Positions 8,834 to 18,443 of a stretch of 64,000 nt of DNA are shown here, piece after piece. Origin of the DNA: an uncultured Flavobacteriales bacterium (lineage in GTDB: Bacteria > Bacteroidota > Bacteroidia > Flavobacteriales > UBA1820). The DNA lies in the NCBI GenBank assembly GCA_959608625.1, contig CAUHQV010000010.1:1-64000 (forward strand), given 5' to 3'. Each line of letters begins with the position of its first letter. Position 1 is the stretch's first letter. The notes under the pieces are model-generated. The model worked only from the letters and a program-made list of their open reading frames with translations, was not told the origin of the DNA and did not search any database. Made by a program: the position numbers and the translations under genes.

Positions 8834-10141
8834 ATGAATGGATTTGCCCCGTATGTGGATAGGATATATGGTTTACTCGAAAAGAACGGTATCCGGCTTA
8901 CGACCGATACCCGGAAGATAAAGGCTGGAGATGTTTTTTTCGCCCTGAAAGGGGAGAGTTTCGACGGAAACGATTTTGCCGGGAAAGCGCTGGAAGCCGG
9001 GGCGTCTGCTGTTGTGGTGGACGATGGCCGAAGATATGCCGATGCCGATGAGATCGTCTTGGTTCCCGACGTACTGGCGGCTTTGCAGGGCGTAGCGACT
9101 TACCACCGGCTGAAGATGAATATTCCGGTTTTTTGCCTGACAGGCAGCAATGGAAAGACGACTTCCAAAGAATTGTTACGGGCTGTATTGTCGCGTAAAT
9201 TCGATGTCTGTGCTACGGAGGGCAACTTAAATAACCATATAGGGGTGCCGCTCACTTTACTGTCCATCCGCTCCCGCCACAATTTTGCCGTAGTGGAAAT
9301 GGGGGCGTCCCACCCCCATGAGATAAGGGATCTGAGCGCGATCGCCCGGCCTGATTTCGGATATATCACCAACTATGGGCGGGCCCATTTGGAAGGTTTC
9401 GGCGGGGTGGAAGGAGTGATCCGCACGAAATCCGAACTTTACGATTTTCTCCGTGAACACGGAGGCCGCGCTTTTGTCAATGCCGACGATCCGATCCAGA
9501 TGGAGAAGAGCGCCGGTATCGAGCGCTATACGTTTTCCTCCAAGGGAGCAAAAGCCGATGTCCAGACGGAGCTTCTATCCTCGTTGCCGGTGGTTTCAGG
9601 ACGGTTCGCTTCGATCGAATTTACCGCACATCTGGGCGGGAGCTACAATTTCACCAATGCCTGCGCGGCCATAGCTGTCGGATTGTATTTCGGGATCGCC
9701 CCTGCCGAAATTGCAGCCGCCCTCGAATCGTATGTCCCCTCCAACAACCGTTCTCAATGGGTGGAGCGGGGGCAGGAAGCCGTAATGATGGATGCCTATA
9801 ATGCCAACCCGACCAGCATGGGGCTTTCGGTGGAGAATTTCGCCCATACCGATACGGGAGGGCGCCCGAAATACGCGATGTTGGGCGATATGTTCGAACT
9901 GGGTGCCTATTCGGAGCAGGAGCATCAGCGGATAGCCGATATGGTAGTTTCGTTGCCGTACGACCATGCATATTTGATCGGCGAGAATTTTTCCAAAGTA
10001 AATGTCCCCGGGGATAAGATATCCCTTTATCGGACTTTCGAAGATTTTGCAGCGGCATTCCGCAAACCGTCCGTCCCGGCGGTATACCTGATAAAAGGAT
10101 CGCGGGGAATGAAAATGGAACGTGCCCTGGAATTACTTTGA
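8834..10141 (+). CDS. murF: UDP-N-acetylmuramoyl-tripeptide--D-alanyl-D-alanine ligase
   Basis: MurF adds D-Ala-D-Ala to the UDP-MurNAc-tripeptide, the last cytoplasmic step of the peptidoglycan precursor. The 435-residue protein shows the three Mur ligase domains in order: the UDP-binding N-terminal part (LTTDTRKIKAGDVFFALKGE), the ATP loop TGSNGKTT (residues 103-110) with MGASHPHEI further on, and the C-terminal domain with MDAYNANPTSM and MLGDMFELG. It is monocistronic here rather than in the mur-fts cluster, which is common in Bacteroidales. A promoter-like TAAATTTG lies just upstream, and a terminator separates it from the convergent recJ. Confidence 0.97.
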   Translation: MNGFAPYVDRIYGLLEKNGIRLTTDTRKIKAGDVFFALKGESFDGNDFAGKALEAGASAVVVDDGRRYADADEIVLVPDVLAALQGVATYHRLKMNIPVFCLTGSNGKTTSKELLRAVLSRKFDVCATEGNLNNHIGVPLTLLSIRSRHNFAVVEMGASHPHEIRDLSAIARPDFGYITNYGRAHLEGFGGVEGVIRTKSELYDFLREHGGRAFVNADDPIQMEKSAGIERYTFSSKGAKADVQTELLSSLPVVSGRFASIEFTAHLGGSYNFTNACAAIAVGLYFGIAPAEIAAALESYVPSNNRSQWVERGQEAVMMDAYNANPTSMGLSVENFAHTDTGGRPKYAMLGDMFELGAYSEQEHQRIADMVVSLPYDHAYLIGENFSKVNVPGDKISLYRTFEDFAAAFRKPSVPAVYLIKGSRGMKMERALELL

Positions 10142-10323
10142 TCTGCGCTTTTCTGCCGCCTGCTTAGTTTTTTATTTAAAGCCCTATCATGGGAGCATCC
10201 AAGTCCTACCGATTTTCCATAGCGACACTATGATCCTCGTTTTCGAGATCTTAGGCAAAACTTCGAATAGCCAGGACATTATAGGTTGTTGTCAGTCTCA
10301 TTATTATACTTTTTTCAGAAAAA

Positions 10324-10353
10324 AAATACCCGGAAAGAATTTTCCGGGTATTT
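10324..10353. terminator. Bidirectional terminator between murF and recJ
   Basis: The palindrome AAAATACCCGGAAA-gaa-TTTTCCGGGTATTTT carries an A run on one side and a T run on the other. It can serve both convergent genes, and its position just past the recJ stop fits best. Confidence 0.8.
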
Positions 10354-10369
10354 TGCGTAGAAGCATATT

Positions 10370-12100
10370 TTATTCGGACTCGTCTTCCGGCTTGATGTCT
10401 TTCAGGCGGATTTGCGGGCTGATACGGCCCTGGTATTCGTTCTCTTCGATCGTAAAGACCGCTTTGAACGCTTTCCCGCCGGCTACCACGCTGGCTTTTT
10501 TGCCCAGGTTAAACCCGATGGCATCGTAAGTCCTTCCGCTTGCCGTTTCCCCGGCTTCCATCAACGTCAACTTGAGGTGCTGCTCGCCTTTGCCGACCGC
10601 TTTTCCCCAGCCGTTGTCTTTCAGATTGCGGGCCATAAATACCGGAGAATTGTTCCCGGGCCCGAAAGGGGCGAATTTTTTGAGCGTCCGCAGGAATTTC
10701 GGGCTGATGTCCGACATCTCGATCTCGGTGTCCACTTCGACCTCCGGGGTTCGCATTTCCGGCAGGATCGCTTCGCGGGCGATCTCGTTGATCCGCTCTT
10801 TGAAGGCTTCGAAATTTTCCTCTTTCAGGGTGAGGCCGGCCGCGTATTTGTGGCCGCCGAACTGCTCGATGATATCCTGGCAACTCTCTATCGCGTTGTA
10901 GATGTCGAAATCGTGCATAGATCGGGCCGAAGCCGATATATAACCTTCCCCGGTCTTGGTAAATACCATGGCGGGCCGGTAGAAGTGCTCTACCAGACGC
11001 GAGGCGACGATGCCGATCACGCCTTTGTGCCAGGAAGGATTATAGATAATGATACAGAAATCGTCTTCCAGCTTTTTCCCTTCGAGCATCTTCAGGGCCT
11101 CTTCCGTAGTGGCGGCGTCGAGTTCTTTCCGTTCCGCGTTGAGCCGGTCGATCTCGATGGCGATCTCTTTAGCCACCACATCGTTGCGGGCCGTAAGCAA
11201 TTCTACGGCATGGATACCCTGGTTGATGCGCCCGGCCGCGTTGATGCGGGGGGCGATCACGAAGATGATATCCGTAATACCGAATACCCGTTTTTTGGAA
11301 AAGATATTGAAGGCTTTTATGCCGGGACACGGATTGGAATTGAGTTTTTTCAACCCGTAATAGGCCAGTATCCGGTTTTCATCGACGATAGGCACAATGT
11401 CGGCCCCGATGCTCACAGCTACAAGATCCAGGTAATTGGTAATGACAGATTTATCGTTCCACCCTTTGCTTTTGCAGACGGCCTGTATCAGTTTGAGGCC
11501 GACACCGCATCCGCTCAGTTCCTTGAAAGGGTAGGGGCAATCCGGACGTTTGGGATCCAACACAGCCGTAGCCGCCGGTATCTTGTCGGCCGGGCGGTGG
11601 TGGTCGCAGATGATGATGTCTATGCCTTTTTCACGGGCATAATCGATCTCTTTGTCCGCTTTGATCCCGCAGTCCAGGGCGATGATCAGTTTGCATTTGT
11701 TTTCCTGAGCGCTGTCTATGCCTCGGAAAGATACCCCGTATCCTTCGTTGTTGCGGTCGGGGATATATGTACGTACTTTGGAATGAAACCTCTTCAGGAA
11801 AGAATACATCATGGACACAGCTGTAGTGCCGTCCACATCGTAGTCTCCGTATACAAGGATGCCTTCTTGGTTGTCCAGTGCCCGCTGGATACGCAAGACT
11901 GCTTTGTCCATGTCCTTTATCAGGAATGGATCGTGCAAATCGTTCAGATCGGGATAGAAGAATGTCCTGGCCTCGTCATAAGTCTTGATTCCTCTTTGCA
12001 CCAGCAGCCTCGCCGAAACCCGGTCCACCTTCAGGATCGCGGCCAGTTTGGCCGCCTCGTCGTCGGATGGCTGGGGTTTTAGACGCCACCTTTTGTTCAT
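10370..12100 (-). CDS. recJ: Single-stranded-DNA-specific exonuclease RecJ
   Basis: RecJ degrades 5' single-stranded DNA in recombination and mismatch repair. The 576-residue protein has the DHH-superfamily motifs: GDYDVDGTTAV (residues 85-95), ALDCGIKAD near 141-149 and the DHH triad at 166-168 (ICDHHRP). The DHHA1 domain follows with the GGHKYAAGLTL nucleic-acid motif and the OB-fold near the C terminus (NLKDNGWGKAVGKGEQHLKL). The start MNKRWRLKPQPSDDEAAKLA is typical of Bacteroidota RecJ. Its first 125 bp overlap the 3' end of the rsmI frame on the same strand, an unusual amount. Translation may be coupled to rsmI. Confidence 0.96.
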   Translation of the reverse strand: MNKRWRLKPQPSDDEAAKLAAILKVDRVSARLLVQRGIKTYDEARTFFYPDLNDLHDPFLIKDMDKAVLRIQRALDNQEGILVYGDYDVDGTTAVSMMYSFLKRFHSKVRTYIPDRNNEGYGVSFRGIDSAQENKCKLIIALDCGIKADKEIDYAREKGIDIIICDHHRPADKIPAATAVLDPKRPDCPYPFKELSGCGVGLKLIQAVCKSKGWNDKSVITNYLDLVAVSIGADIVPIVDENRILAYYGLKKLNSNPCPGIKAFNIFSKKRVFGITDIIFVIAPRINAAGRINQGIHAVELLTARNDVVAKEIAIEIDRLNAERKELDAATTEEALKMLEGKKLEDDFCIIIYNPSWHKGVIGIVASRLVEHFYRPAMVFTKTGEGYISASARSMHDFDIYNAIESCQDIIEQFGGHKYAAGLTLKEENFEAFKERINEIAREAILPEMRTPEVEVDTEIEMSDISPKFLRTLKKFAPFGPGNNSPVFMARNLKDNGWGKAVGKGEQHLKLTLMEAGETASGRTYDAIGFNLGKKASVVAGGKAFKAVFTIEENEYQGRISPQIRLKDIKPEDESE

Positions 12101-12812
12101 CTTTTTTATTTATTTTTTTTCTTTTTTCTTCTTTGGCAGCGGCCCCCGCTCCCTGTACCACCAGGACGAATTCGCCTTTAGGCGCCCGTGCGGAAAAATG
12201 GGCCAGAACCTCCGTAAAGGTTCCGCGTACGTGCTCCTCATACATCTTGCTGATCTCCCGGCTGACGGATACTTCCCTTTCGGGGCCGAATGCCTGGGAC
12301 ATGTCCTCCAACGTACGCAATAGTTTGTGAGGGGCTTCGTAGAACACCATCGTGCGTGTTTCGCCCTTGAGTTCTTCCAAGCGCGAAGCGCGGCCTTTCT
12401 TTATAGGCAGAAATCCTTCGAAGGAAAACCTTTCGCAGGGAAGCCCACTGGCTACCAGTGCCGGTACAAAAGCCGTCGGGCCGGGCAGACACTCTACCTC
12501 GACGCCTTCCCGCACCGCTTGCCGTGCGAGCAGGAACCCGGGATCGGATATGCCCGGGGTACCCGCATCGGTGACCAATGCGATATTCTGCCCTCCCTTT
12601 ATTTTTTCTACGATCTGCTGTACCGTGCGGTGCTCGTTGAACATATGGTGCGACTGCATGGGGGTTCCGATCCCGAAATGACGCAGCAGGTTGCCCGAAG
12701 TACGGGTGTCTTCCGCTACGATCAGGTCGGCCTGACGCAGCGTTTCGAGTGCGCGGGGCGACATATCTCCCATATTTCCCACCGGGGTGGGCACCAGGTA
12801 CAGTTTAGCCAA
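11976..12812 (-). CDS. rsmI: 16S rRNA (cytidine-1402 2'-O)-methyltransferase RsmI, with frame-extended C terminus
   Basis: RsmI methylates the ribose of C1402 in the ribosomal P site using S-adenosylmethionine. The tetrapyrrole-methylase fold is clear: LYLVPTPVGNMGDMSPRALE at the start, AEDTRTSGNLL, LVTDAGTPGISDPG, LPGPTAFVPAL, VFYEAPHKL and the end of the fold at KGEFVLVVQG. The family usually stops about there (225-240 residues). Here the frame continues for some 45 more residues, beginning with a lysine-rich run and then reading the recJ start region in another frame. The switch is at a run of eight A (12120-12113). One base fewer or more would bring a stop codon within three codons, just before the recJ ATG. 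So the native end may be near residue 232, and the tail a slippage product or sequencing error. Confidence 0.92.
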   Translation of the reverse strand: MAKLYLVPTPVGNMGDMSPRALETLRQADLIVAEDTRTSGNLLRHFGIGTPMQSHHMFNEHRTVQQIVEKIKGGQNIALVTDAGTPGISDPGFLLARQAVREGVEVECLPGPTAFVPALVASGLPCERFSFEGFLPIKKGRASRLEELKGETRTMVFYEAPHKLLRTLEDMSQAFGPEREVSVSREISKMYEEHVRGTFTEVLAHFSARAPKGEFVLVVQGAGAAAKEEKRKKINKKDEQKVASKTPAIRRRGGQTGRDPEGGPGFGEAAGAKRNQDL

Positions 12813-12907
12813 TTTTATTCTGCGGGGTCACGCCCCTTTTATTTTGTCATAGTCGTAGCCTCTCATCGAAGCGATTCCGGTTTGCTGGCTGCAAATGGAT
12901 CAATATA

Positions 12908-12940
12908 CAAAGGTACGGTTATTTTGCATACCCGTACCTT
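12908..12940 (-). promoter_or_regulatory. Predicted rsmI-recJ promoter inside an inverted repeat
   Basis: On the minus strand TACCTTTG (12915-12908) matches the -7 consensus, 96 bp before the rsmI start. It lies in one arm of an inverted repeat, AAAGGTACGG at 12909-12918 and CCGTACCTTT at 12932-12941 with a 13-base loop. This could be an operator. On the plus strand it is followed by T-rich sequence and could alternatively act as a terminator, although no plus-strand gene ends here. Confidence 0.4.
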
Positions 12941-13084
12941 TTTATTTTTTAAACCACCGTCCTGTCGGAAATTTTTGGCGCATCCACCTAAACCCCAGCG
13001 GGTAGACCGAGAGGGAATATAAAAAAACCGTTCAAAAATGTAACAGCCTAATAGAGTCCCCCTACCTGCCCGGCCGGTACGGAC

Positions 13085-15712
13085 TTAGGACAATGATTCG
13101 ATGGCCTGTTTTATCGTGTCGATCTTGGACAGGGCGTCGGCCTCCTTTTTGCGTTCGGCGGCGACCACGGCTTCGGGAGCCGAGCCGACAAAACGCTCGT
13201 TGGATAGTTTTTTGCGCACGCTGGAGAGGAATCCTTCCGTATATTCGAGTTCTTTTTTCAGTTTTTCCAATTCCGCTTCGCGGTCTATCTTATCGCCCAA
13301 CGGGATGAAGTACTCTTCGGTGCGCACCAGGAATGATACGGCCCCGGTAGGTTTTTCGGCACATTTTTCGATGGATTCCACGCCGGCCAGTTTTTCCACC
13401 AGTGTATCGACGATCAGCGGGCTTTTGTTCAGGGACAGTACCCGGAGGGCGTCTTTCTGGGCGATGCCTTTTTCCTGGCGCACGGCGCGCACGGCGGCGG
13501 TCAGTTCGGCGGTATAAGCGAAACTGTCCAAAACAGTTTGGTCTACAGGCTTAGCTTCGGGCCAGGGGGCCACGATCAGGGCCCCTTCTTTTGTGCGGGG
13601 AGTAATGGCTTGCCACAACTCCTCGGAAATGAACGGCATGATAGGCTGGATGAGCTTCAGCAGCGACTCGAAATGCGAGATAGCCTTGTCGTACGTGGCT
13701 TGCGGGATGGGCTGGCCGTAAGGCGGCTTGACGGCCTCAAGGTACCACGAGCAGAAGTCGTCCCAGATGAGTTTGTAGGTAGCCATCAGGGCTTCCGACA
13801 GGCGGAATTCGTCGTACAGGGCATCTATTTCCGCGATAGCTTCCGACAGGCGGTTCTCGAACCATTTCCCGGCGGCCAGCGCAGCGGCGGATTCGGGAGC
13901 TTTACTGTCCTTTTCCCAGCCCTGAACCAGGCGGAAGGCGTTCCATATTTTGTTGCAGAAACCGGCGCCTTGCTTGCATAGGTCGGTGTCGAACGGAAAA
14001 TCGTTGCCCGCCGGTGCGGTGAGCAGCATGCCCAAACGGACGGAGTCGGCTCCGTACTGTTTCATCAGTTCGATCGGGTCGGGCGAATTGCCCAGCGACT
14101 TGGACATTTTGCGGCCCAGTTTGTCACGCACCGTGCCGGTGAAATACACGTTTTTGAACGGTCTTTCCCCCCGGTATTCGTAACCGGCCATGATCATACG
14201 CGCCACCCAGAAGAAAATGATATCCGGGGCGGTAACCAGGTCGTTGGTCGGGTAGTAGTACTCGATCTCGGGATTGTCCGGGTGCAGCACGCCGTCGAAT
14301 ACGGACATCGGCCACAGCCACGAGGAAAACCAGGTGTCCAGCGCGTCCGGATCCTGGGTGAGGCTTTCGGCGGTAAGACCGGTGTTCCCTGTTTTAGCGC
14401 GGGCTTTTTCGAGGGCCTCGGCTGCCGTTGCTGCCACTACGAAATCGTTCGCGCCCGGGCCGTAATAGTAGGCCGGGATGCGGTGACCCCACCAGAGCTG
14501 GCGCGAGATGCTCCAGTCGTGGACGTTCTCCATCCAGTAGCGGTAGGTGTTCTTGAACTTTTCGGGCACGAAATGTACCTCGTCGTTCATGACGGCCTCC
14601 AGGGCCGGTTTGGCCAGATGTTCCATTTTCAGGAACCACTGGAGCGATACTTTCGGTTCGATAATAGCCTTGGTGCGCTCGGACGTGCCCACTTTATTGG
14701 TGTAGGGTTCCACCTTTTCCAACAGGCCTTTCCCGGCCAGCTCTTTCTCGATCAGTCGGCGTACCTCGAAGCGGTCCATGCCGTTGTAATGCAGGCCGTA
14801 GGTGTTGAGCGTGGCGTTGTCGTTGAATATGTCGATGACCTCCAACCCGTATTTATCGCCCAGCATTTTGTCGTTCACGTCGTGTGCCGGGGTGACTTTC
14901 AGGCAACCGGTACCGAATTCGATGTCCACGTAGTCGTCTTCGATCACCGGGATGCTCCGTCCGGCGATGGGCACGATTACCCGCTTGCCGCGGATATGGC
15001 GGTAGCGCTCGTCGTTCGGGTTGATGCACATGGCGGTGTCGCCGAATATCGTTTCGGGCCGTGTGGTGGCCACTACAACGTGCTCGTCGGAGCCTTCCAC
15101 CTGGTAGCGCAGGTAATACAGCTTGCCCTGCTGTTCGATATATACGACCTCTTCGTCCGATACGGCGGTCAGCGCTTCCGGGTCCCAGTTGACCATCCGG
15201 TAGCCGCGGTAGATGAGCCCTTTTTCGTACAGGTCGACGAAGACCTTGGTCACGGCTTCGGACAGGTCGTCGTCCATCGTGAACTTGGTCCGGGCCCAGT
15301 CGCACGAGGCGCCCAGTTTTTTGAGCTGTTGGAGGATAATGCCCCCGTGTTCGCGCGTCCAGTTCCAGGCATGTTCCAGGAATTCCTCCCGGGTGAGGTC
15401 TGTCTTTTTGATCCCCTGTTCTTTCAGGCGGGCTACCACTTTGGCCTCCGTGGCGATGGATGCGTGGTCCATGCCAGGTACCCAGCAGGCGTTATAACCT
15501 TTCATACGGGCCCGGCGGACGAGCAGGTCCTGGATCGTGTTGTTCATCATATGCCCCATGTGAAGCACCCCGGTGACGTTCGGCGGAGGAATAACGATCG
15601 TATAAGGTGTACGGGCCGGGTCTACTTCCGAATGAAAGTATCCGTTTTCCATCCAGTAGCCGTACCATTTGTCCTCTATGTCTTTTGGGTTGTACTTCGA
15701 AGGTATCTCCAT
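13085..15712 (-). CDS. valS: Valyl-tRNA synthetase
   Basis: ValRS charges tRNA-Val and edits mis-attached threonine. The 875-residue class I enzyme has the HIGH motif as HMGH (residues 51-54, in PPPNVTGVLHMGHMMN) and KMSKS near residue 535 (GRKMSKSLGNSPDP). The CP1 editing insertion lies between (VVATTRPETIFGDTAM, DYVDIEFGTGCLKVTPAHD). The anticodon-binding domain follows, then a C-terminal coiled-coil arm (KIDREAELEKLKKELEY). The length is normal for bacterial ValRS. It is divergent from ftsK across about 150 bp, and a -7 element TAAATTTG faces it. No operon partner is evident: rsmI begins some 270 bp downstream. Confidence 0.98.
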   Translation of the reverse strand: MEIPSKYNPKDIEDKWYGYWMENGYFHSEVDPARTPYTIVIPPPNVTGVLHMGHMMNNTIQDLLVRRARMKGYNACWVPGMDHASIATEAKVVARLKEQGIKKTDLTREEFLEHAWNWTREHGGIILQQLKKLGASCDWARTKFTMDDDLSEAVTKVFVDLYEKGLIYRGYRMVNWDPEALTAVSDEEVVYIEQQGKLYYLRYQVEGSDEHVVVATTRPETIFGDTAMCINPNDERYRHIRGKRVIVPIAGRSIPVIEDDYVDIEFGTGCLKVTPAHDVNDKMLGDKYGLEVIDIFNDNATLNTYGLHYNGMDRFEVRRLIEKELAGKGLLEKVEPYTNKVGTSERTKAIIEPKVSLQWFLKMEHLAKPALEAVMNDEVHFVPEKFKNTYRYWMENVHDWSISRQLWWGHRIPAYYYGPGANDFVVAATAAEALEKARAKTGNTGLTAESLTQDPDALDTWFSSWLWPMSVFDGVLHPDNPEIEYYYPTNDLVTAPDIIFFWVARMIMAGYEYRGERPFKNVYFTGTVRDKLGRKMSKSLGNSPDPIELMKQYGADSVRLGMLLTAPAGNDFPFDTDLCKQGAGFCNKIWNAFRLVQGWEKDSKAPESAAALAAGKWFENRLSEAIAEIDALYDEFRLSEALMATYKLIWDDFCSWYLEAVKPPYGQPIPQATYDKAISHFESLLKLIQPIMPFISEELWQAITPRTKEGALIVAPWPEAKPVDQTVLDSFAYTAELTAAVRAVRQEKGIAQKDALRVLSLNKSPLIVDTLVEKLAGVESIEKCAEKPTGAVSFLVRTEEYFIPLGDKIDREAELEKLKKELEYTEGFLSSVRKKLSNERFVGSAPEAVVAAERKKEADALSKIDTIKQAIESLS

Positions 15713-15767
15713 GATCTTGCGAAAGTGTGTTATATGTGTTCGAGATTAATCTTTGCGTTCAAAGATG

Positions 15768-15775
15768 CAAATTTA
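15768..15775 (-). promoter_or_regulatory. Predicted valS promoter -7 element
   Basis: TAAATTTG on the minus strand, 56 bp before the valS ATG. No good -33 TTTG is seen at the usual spacing. Confidence 0.4.
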
Positions 15776-15866
15776 AGGACTTTTGCGTAACTTCGCAGGA
15801 TAAAAGGGCACGAAAAAACGCCCCCCGGATTACAAAAAACAGGCAAAGCAGGATATTTTGCTCCAG

Positions 15867-18425
15867 ATGGCCAAGACGAAGAAAAAAGCCCCCTCTAAAA
15901 AAACGGTAAAAAAACGGACACAGAGTCCGCTGAACGGTCGCACCGTCCGGGTGATCACCGGCGTGGTGGTGGCCCTGATATTCATCATGGTCGCGCTGTC
16001 GTGCATTTCCTACCTTTTCTCCGGCGCGGCGGATCAAAGCGTGCAGGCCGGCGAACGGTATGGGAACCTGCTGGGCAAGGCTGGGTATTTCGTGAGCCAT
16101 GCGGTGATGGACCGGATGGGTATTTCCTCGTTTTTTGTCCTGGCGGTGGGTCTGGCCATTTCGGCGGTCGTCGCCCTGGACAAGCCTTTTTCCCGCATCG
16201 CTCTTTTCTGCGCCAAAATGCTGGGGATCGCCGTATGGCTGTCCGTGGTGCTGGCCTATTTTTCCTCGGAGGCATCCGGGGCGTGGGGATACCGGCTCAA
16301 CGAACTGCTGCACGGCTATATAGGTTGGGGACTTCCGGTCGTACTGGCTTTGTTTCCCATCGTATGGGCGATACTCCGTTTCGGCATCACGCCTGAAAAA
16401 CTGAACCAGGTGCGCGAAGAACGCATGGCCGAGCGCGCGGCCCGGCAGGCGGAGGCCGAAAGGCTCCGGGAAGAAAAAGAAGACCAGATGCGCCGGCTGG
16501 ACGAATTGGCGGCCGCGGCTTCCGGTAAAGAACCGGAGCAAAAGGAACCGCAGCACCGGGTAGAGGAAGAGGAAGGCGGCAAAGAGACGCCTGCCGATGA
16601 TCAATACGGCTACCGGCCGGTGGACTTGAGTGGAAAAGAAGAATTCACGCAGGATGAGCCCTCCCCCGTACTCGAATATACTCCTGAAGAAGAAGAGTCT
16701 CTGCCCGGGAATAGTTTTAAAGAGCCGGGAGAAGATCCCGGAAAATACGAAGTGGAAGACCATAGCGGCCTTTCCAAAGACTTGCCTGCCGAAGGACAGA
16801 CTTTGCACGAAAAGGAGAACGGGGTGGAGTGTACCATGACCGTCGCGGCTGCCGAAGGTGAAGTGGATGACGATCTGGCTGGCCGCATCGTAGAGCAGTT
16901 CGGCGAATACGACCCCAAGCTGGAGCTTTCCGGGTACGAATTCCCGCCTATCAAGATGCTGCACAAAGCCGAGAACGAAGGCATCAACGTGGACAAGGAC
17001 GAAGTGACGGCCAACCGCCGCCGCATCGTGGAGACTTTGAAAAATTACAACATCGACATTTCGCACATCCATTCCACCATCGGGCCGACCGTCACCCTGT
17101 ACGAGATCATCCCGGCCCCCGGCGTAAAGGTATCGAAGATCAAAAACCTGGAGGACGATATCGCCCTCTCGCTTTCCGCCCTGGGTATCCGTATCATCGC
17201 CCCTATCCCCGGAAAGGGAACCATCGGTATCGAGGTGCCGAACAAGGAGCCATCGATGGTGTCGATGAACTCGGTGATTTCCTCCGTAAAATTCCAGGCC
17301 GCCCAGATGGAGCTCCCGATCGCCATCGGTAAGAACATTTCCAACGAAACGGTGGTGTTCGACCTGACGAAAATGCCCCACCTTTTGATGGCCGGTGCCA
17401 CCGGGCAGGGTAAATCGGTGGGACTGAACGCGGTCATTGCTTCGTTGCTGTATAAAAAGCACCCCTCGCAGGTGAAGTTCGTCCTGGTGGATCCCAAAAA
17501 AGTGGAACTCACGCTGTATAATAAAATAGAACGGCATTATTTGGCCAAACTGCCGGATTCGGAGGAAGCTATTATCACCGACACAACCAAGGTCATCTAT
17601 ACGCTCAATTCCCTGTGTACGGAGATGGACAACCGCTACAACCTCCTGAAGGACGCGTATGTGCGCAATATCAAGGAGTACAACGCCAAATTCGTCGCCC
17701 GGCGCCTGAATCCGGAAAAAGGTCACAGGTACCTGCCGTATATCGTACTTATCGTGGACGAGTTCGCCGACTTGATCATGACGGCCGGAAAGGAAGTAGA
17801 AACGCCTATCGCCCGCCTGGCCCAGTTGGCCCGCGCCGTGGGGATCCATCTGATCATCGCTACCCAGCGCCCGTCGGTAAATGTCATCACAGGCCTTATC
17901 AAGGCCAATTTCCCGGCGCGCGTGGCGTTCCGGGTAACCTCCAAGATCGACTCCCGGACTATCCTCGACGCCCCGGGTGCCGAACAGTTGATCGGCAAGG
18001 GCGATATGCTCCTTTCGGCCAACAACGAAATGACACGCGTGCAGTGTGCCTTTATCGACACACCCGAAGTGGAGGATATTTGCGAATTCATCGGGGCGCA
18101 GAAGGCCTACCCGAGCGCCTTCCTGCTGCCGGAATATACGGGCGATAAGGACGGAGACGGTTTGGGAGGCCCTTCGGGAGATCCGATGGACCGCGACCCG
18201 AAATTCGAGGAGGCAGCCCGCATTGTCGTGGCTTTGCAACAGGGATCGGCTTCGGTCATCCAGCGAAAGATGTCCATAGGCTTTAACCGGGCCGGCCGTA
18301 TCGTGGATCAGCTGGAGGCCGCCGGGATTATCGGGGCGTTCAATGGCTCCAAGGCCCGCGAAGTTCTCGTACAGGACGAGGCTACGCTCCACCGGATACT
18401 CCACGGACAACCGGATGAAGAATAA
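15867..18425 (+). CDS. ftsK: DNA translocase FtsK/SpoIIIE
   Basis: FtsK pumps chromosome termini through the closing septum and activates dimer resolution. Start: the ATG at 15867 (MAKTKKKAPSKKTVKKRTQS) is preferred over a TTG nine bases upstream. The basic N terminus precedes about four membrane helices (residues 25-170), then a charged linker rich in Glu and Lys. The motor follows with Walker A GATGQGKSVGLN near 508 and Walker B LIVDEFADL near 628, then RPSVNVITGLIKANFP. The winged-helix gamma domain closes the protein (ASVIQRKMSIGFNRAGRIVDQLE). At about 853 residues it is an average FtsK. It heads a tight operon with lolA, lptF/G and ribB. Confidence 0.96.
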   Translation: MAKTKKKAPSKKTVKKRTQSPLNGRTVRVITGVVVALIFIMVALSCISYLFSGAADQSVQAGERYGNLLGKAGYFVSHAVMDRMGISSFFVLAVGLAISAVVALDKPFSRIALFCAKMLGIAVWLSVVLAYFSSEASGAWGYRLNELLHGYIGWGLPVVLALFPIVWAILRFGITPEKLNQVREERMAERAARQAEAERLREEKEDQMRRLDELAAAASGKEPEQKEPQHRVEEEEGGKETPADDQYGYRPVDLSGKEEFTQDEPSPVLEYTPEEEESLPGNSFKEPGEDPGKYEVEDHSGLSKDLPAEGQTLHEKENGVECTMTVAAAEGEVDDDLAGRIVEQFGEYDPKLELSGYEFPPIKMLHKAENEGINVDKDEVTANRRRIVETLKNYNIDISHIHSTIGPTVTLYEIIPAPGVKVSKIKNLEDDIALSLSALGIRIIAPIPGKGTIGIEVPNKEPSMVSMNSVISSVKFQAAQMELPIAIGKNISNETVVFDLTKMPHLLMAGATGQGKSVGLNAVIASLLYKKHPSQVKFVLVDPKKVELTLYNKIERHYLAKLPDSEEAIITDTTKVIYTLNSLCTEMDNRYNLLKDAYVRNIKEYNAKFVARRLNPEKGHRYLPYIVLIVDEFADLIMTAGKEVETPIARLAQLARAVGIHLIIATQRPSVNVITGLIKANFPARVAFRVTSKIDSRTILDAPGAEQLIGKGDMLLSANNEMTRVQCAFIDTPEVEDICEFIGAQKAYPSAFLLPEYTGDKDGDGLGGPSGDPMDRDPKFEEAARIVVALQQGSASVIQRKMSIGFNRAGRIVDQLEAAGIIGAFNGSKAREVLVQDEATLHRILHGQPDEE

Positions 18426-18443
18426 AGAATAAAGGATACTGGA

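Noticed and set aside
10412..12082. 556-residue plus-strand frame opposite recJ
   Set aside because: It is the complement of a clear recJ coding sequence in a GC-rich codon context; no domain or start signal.
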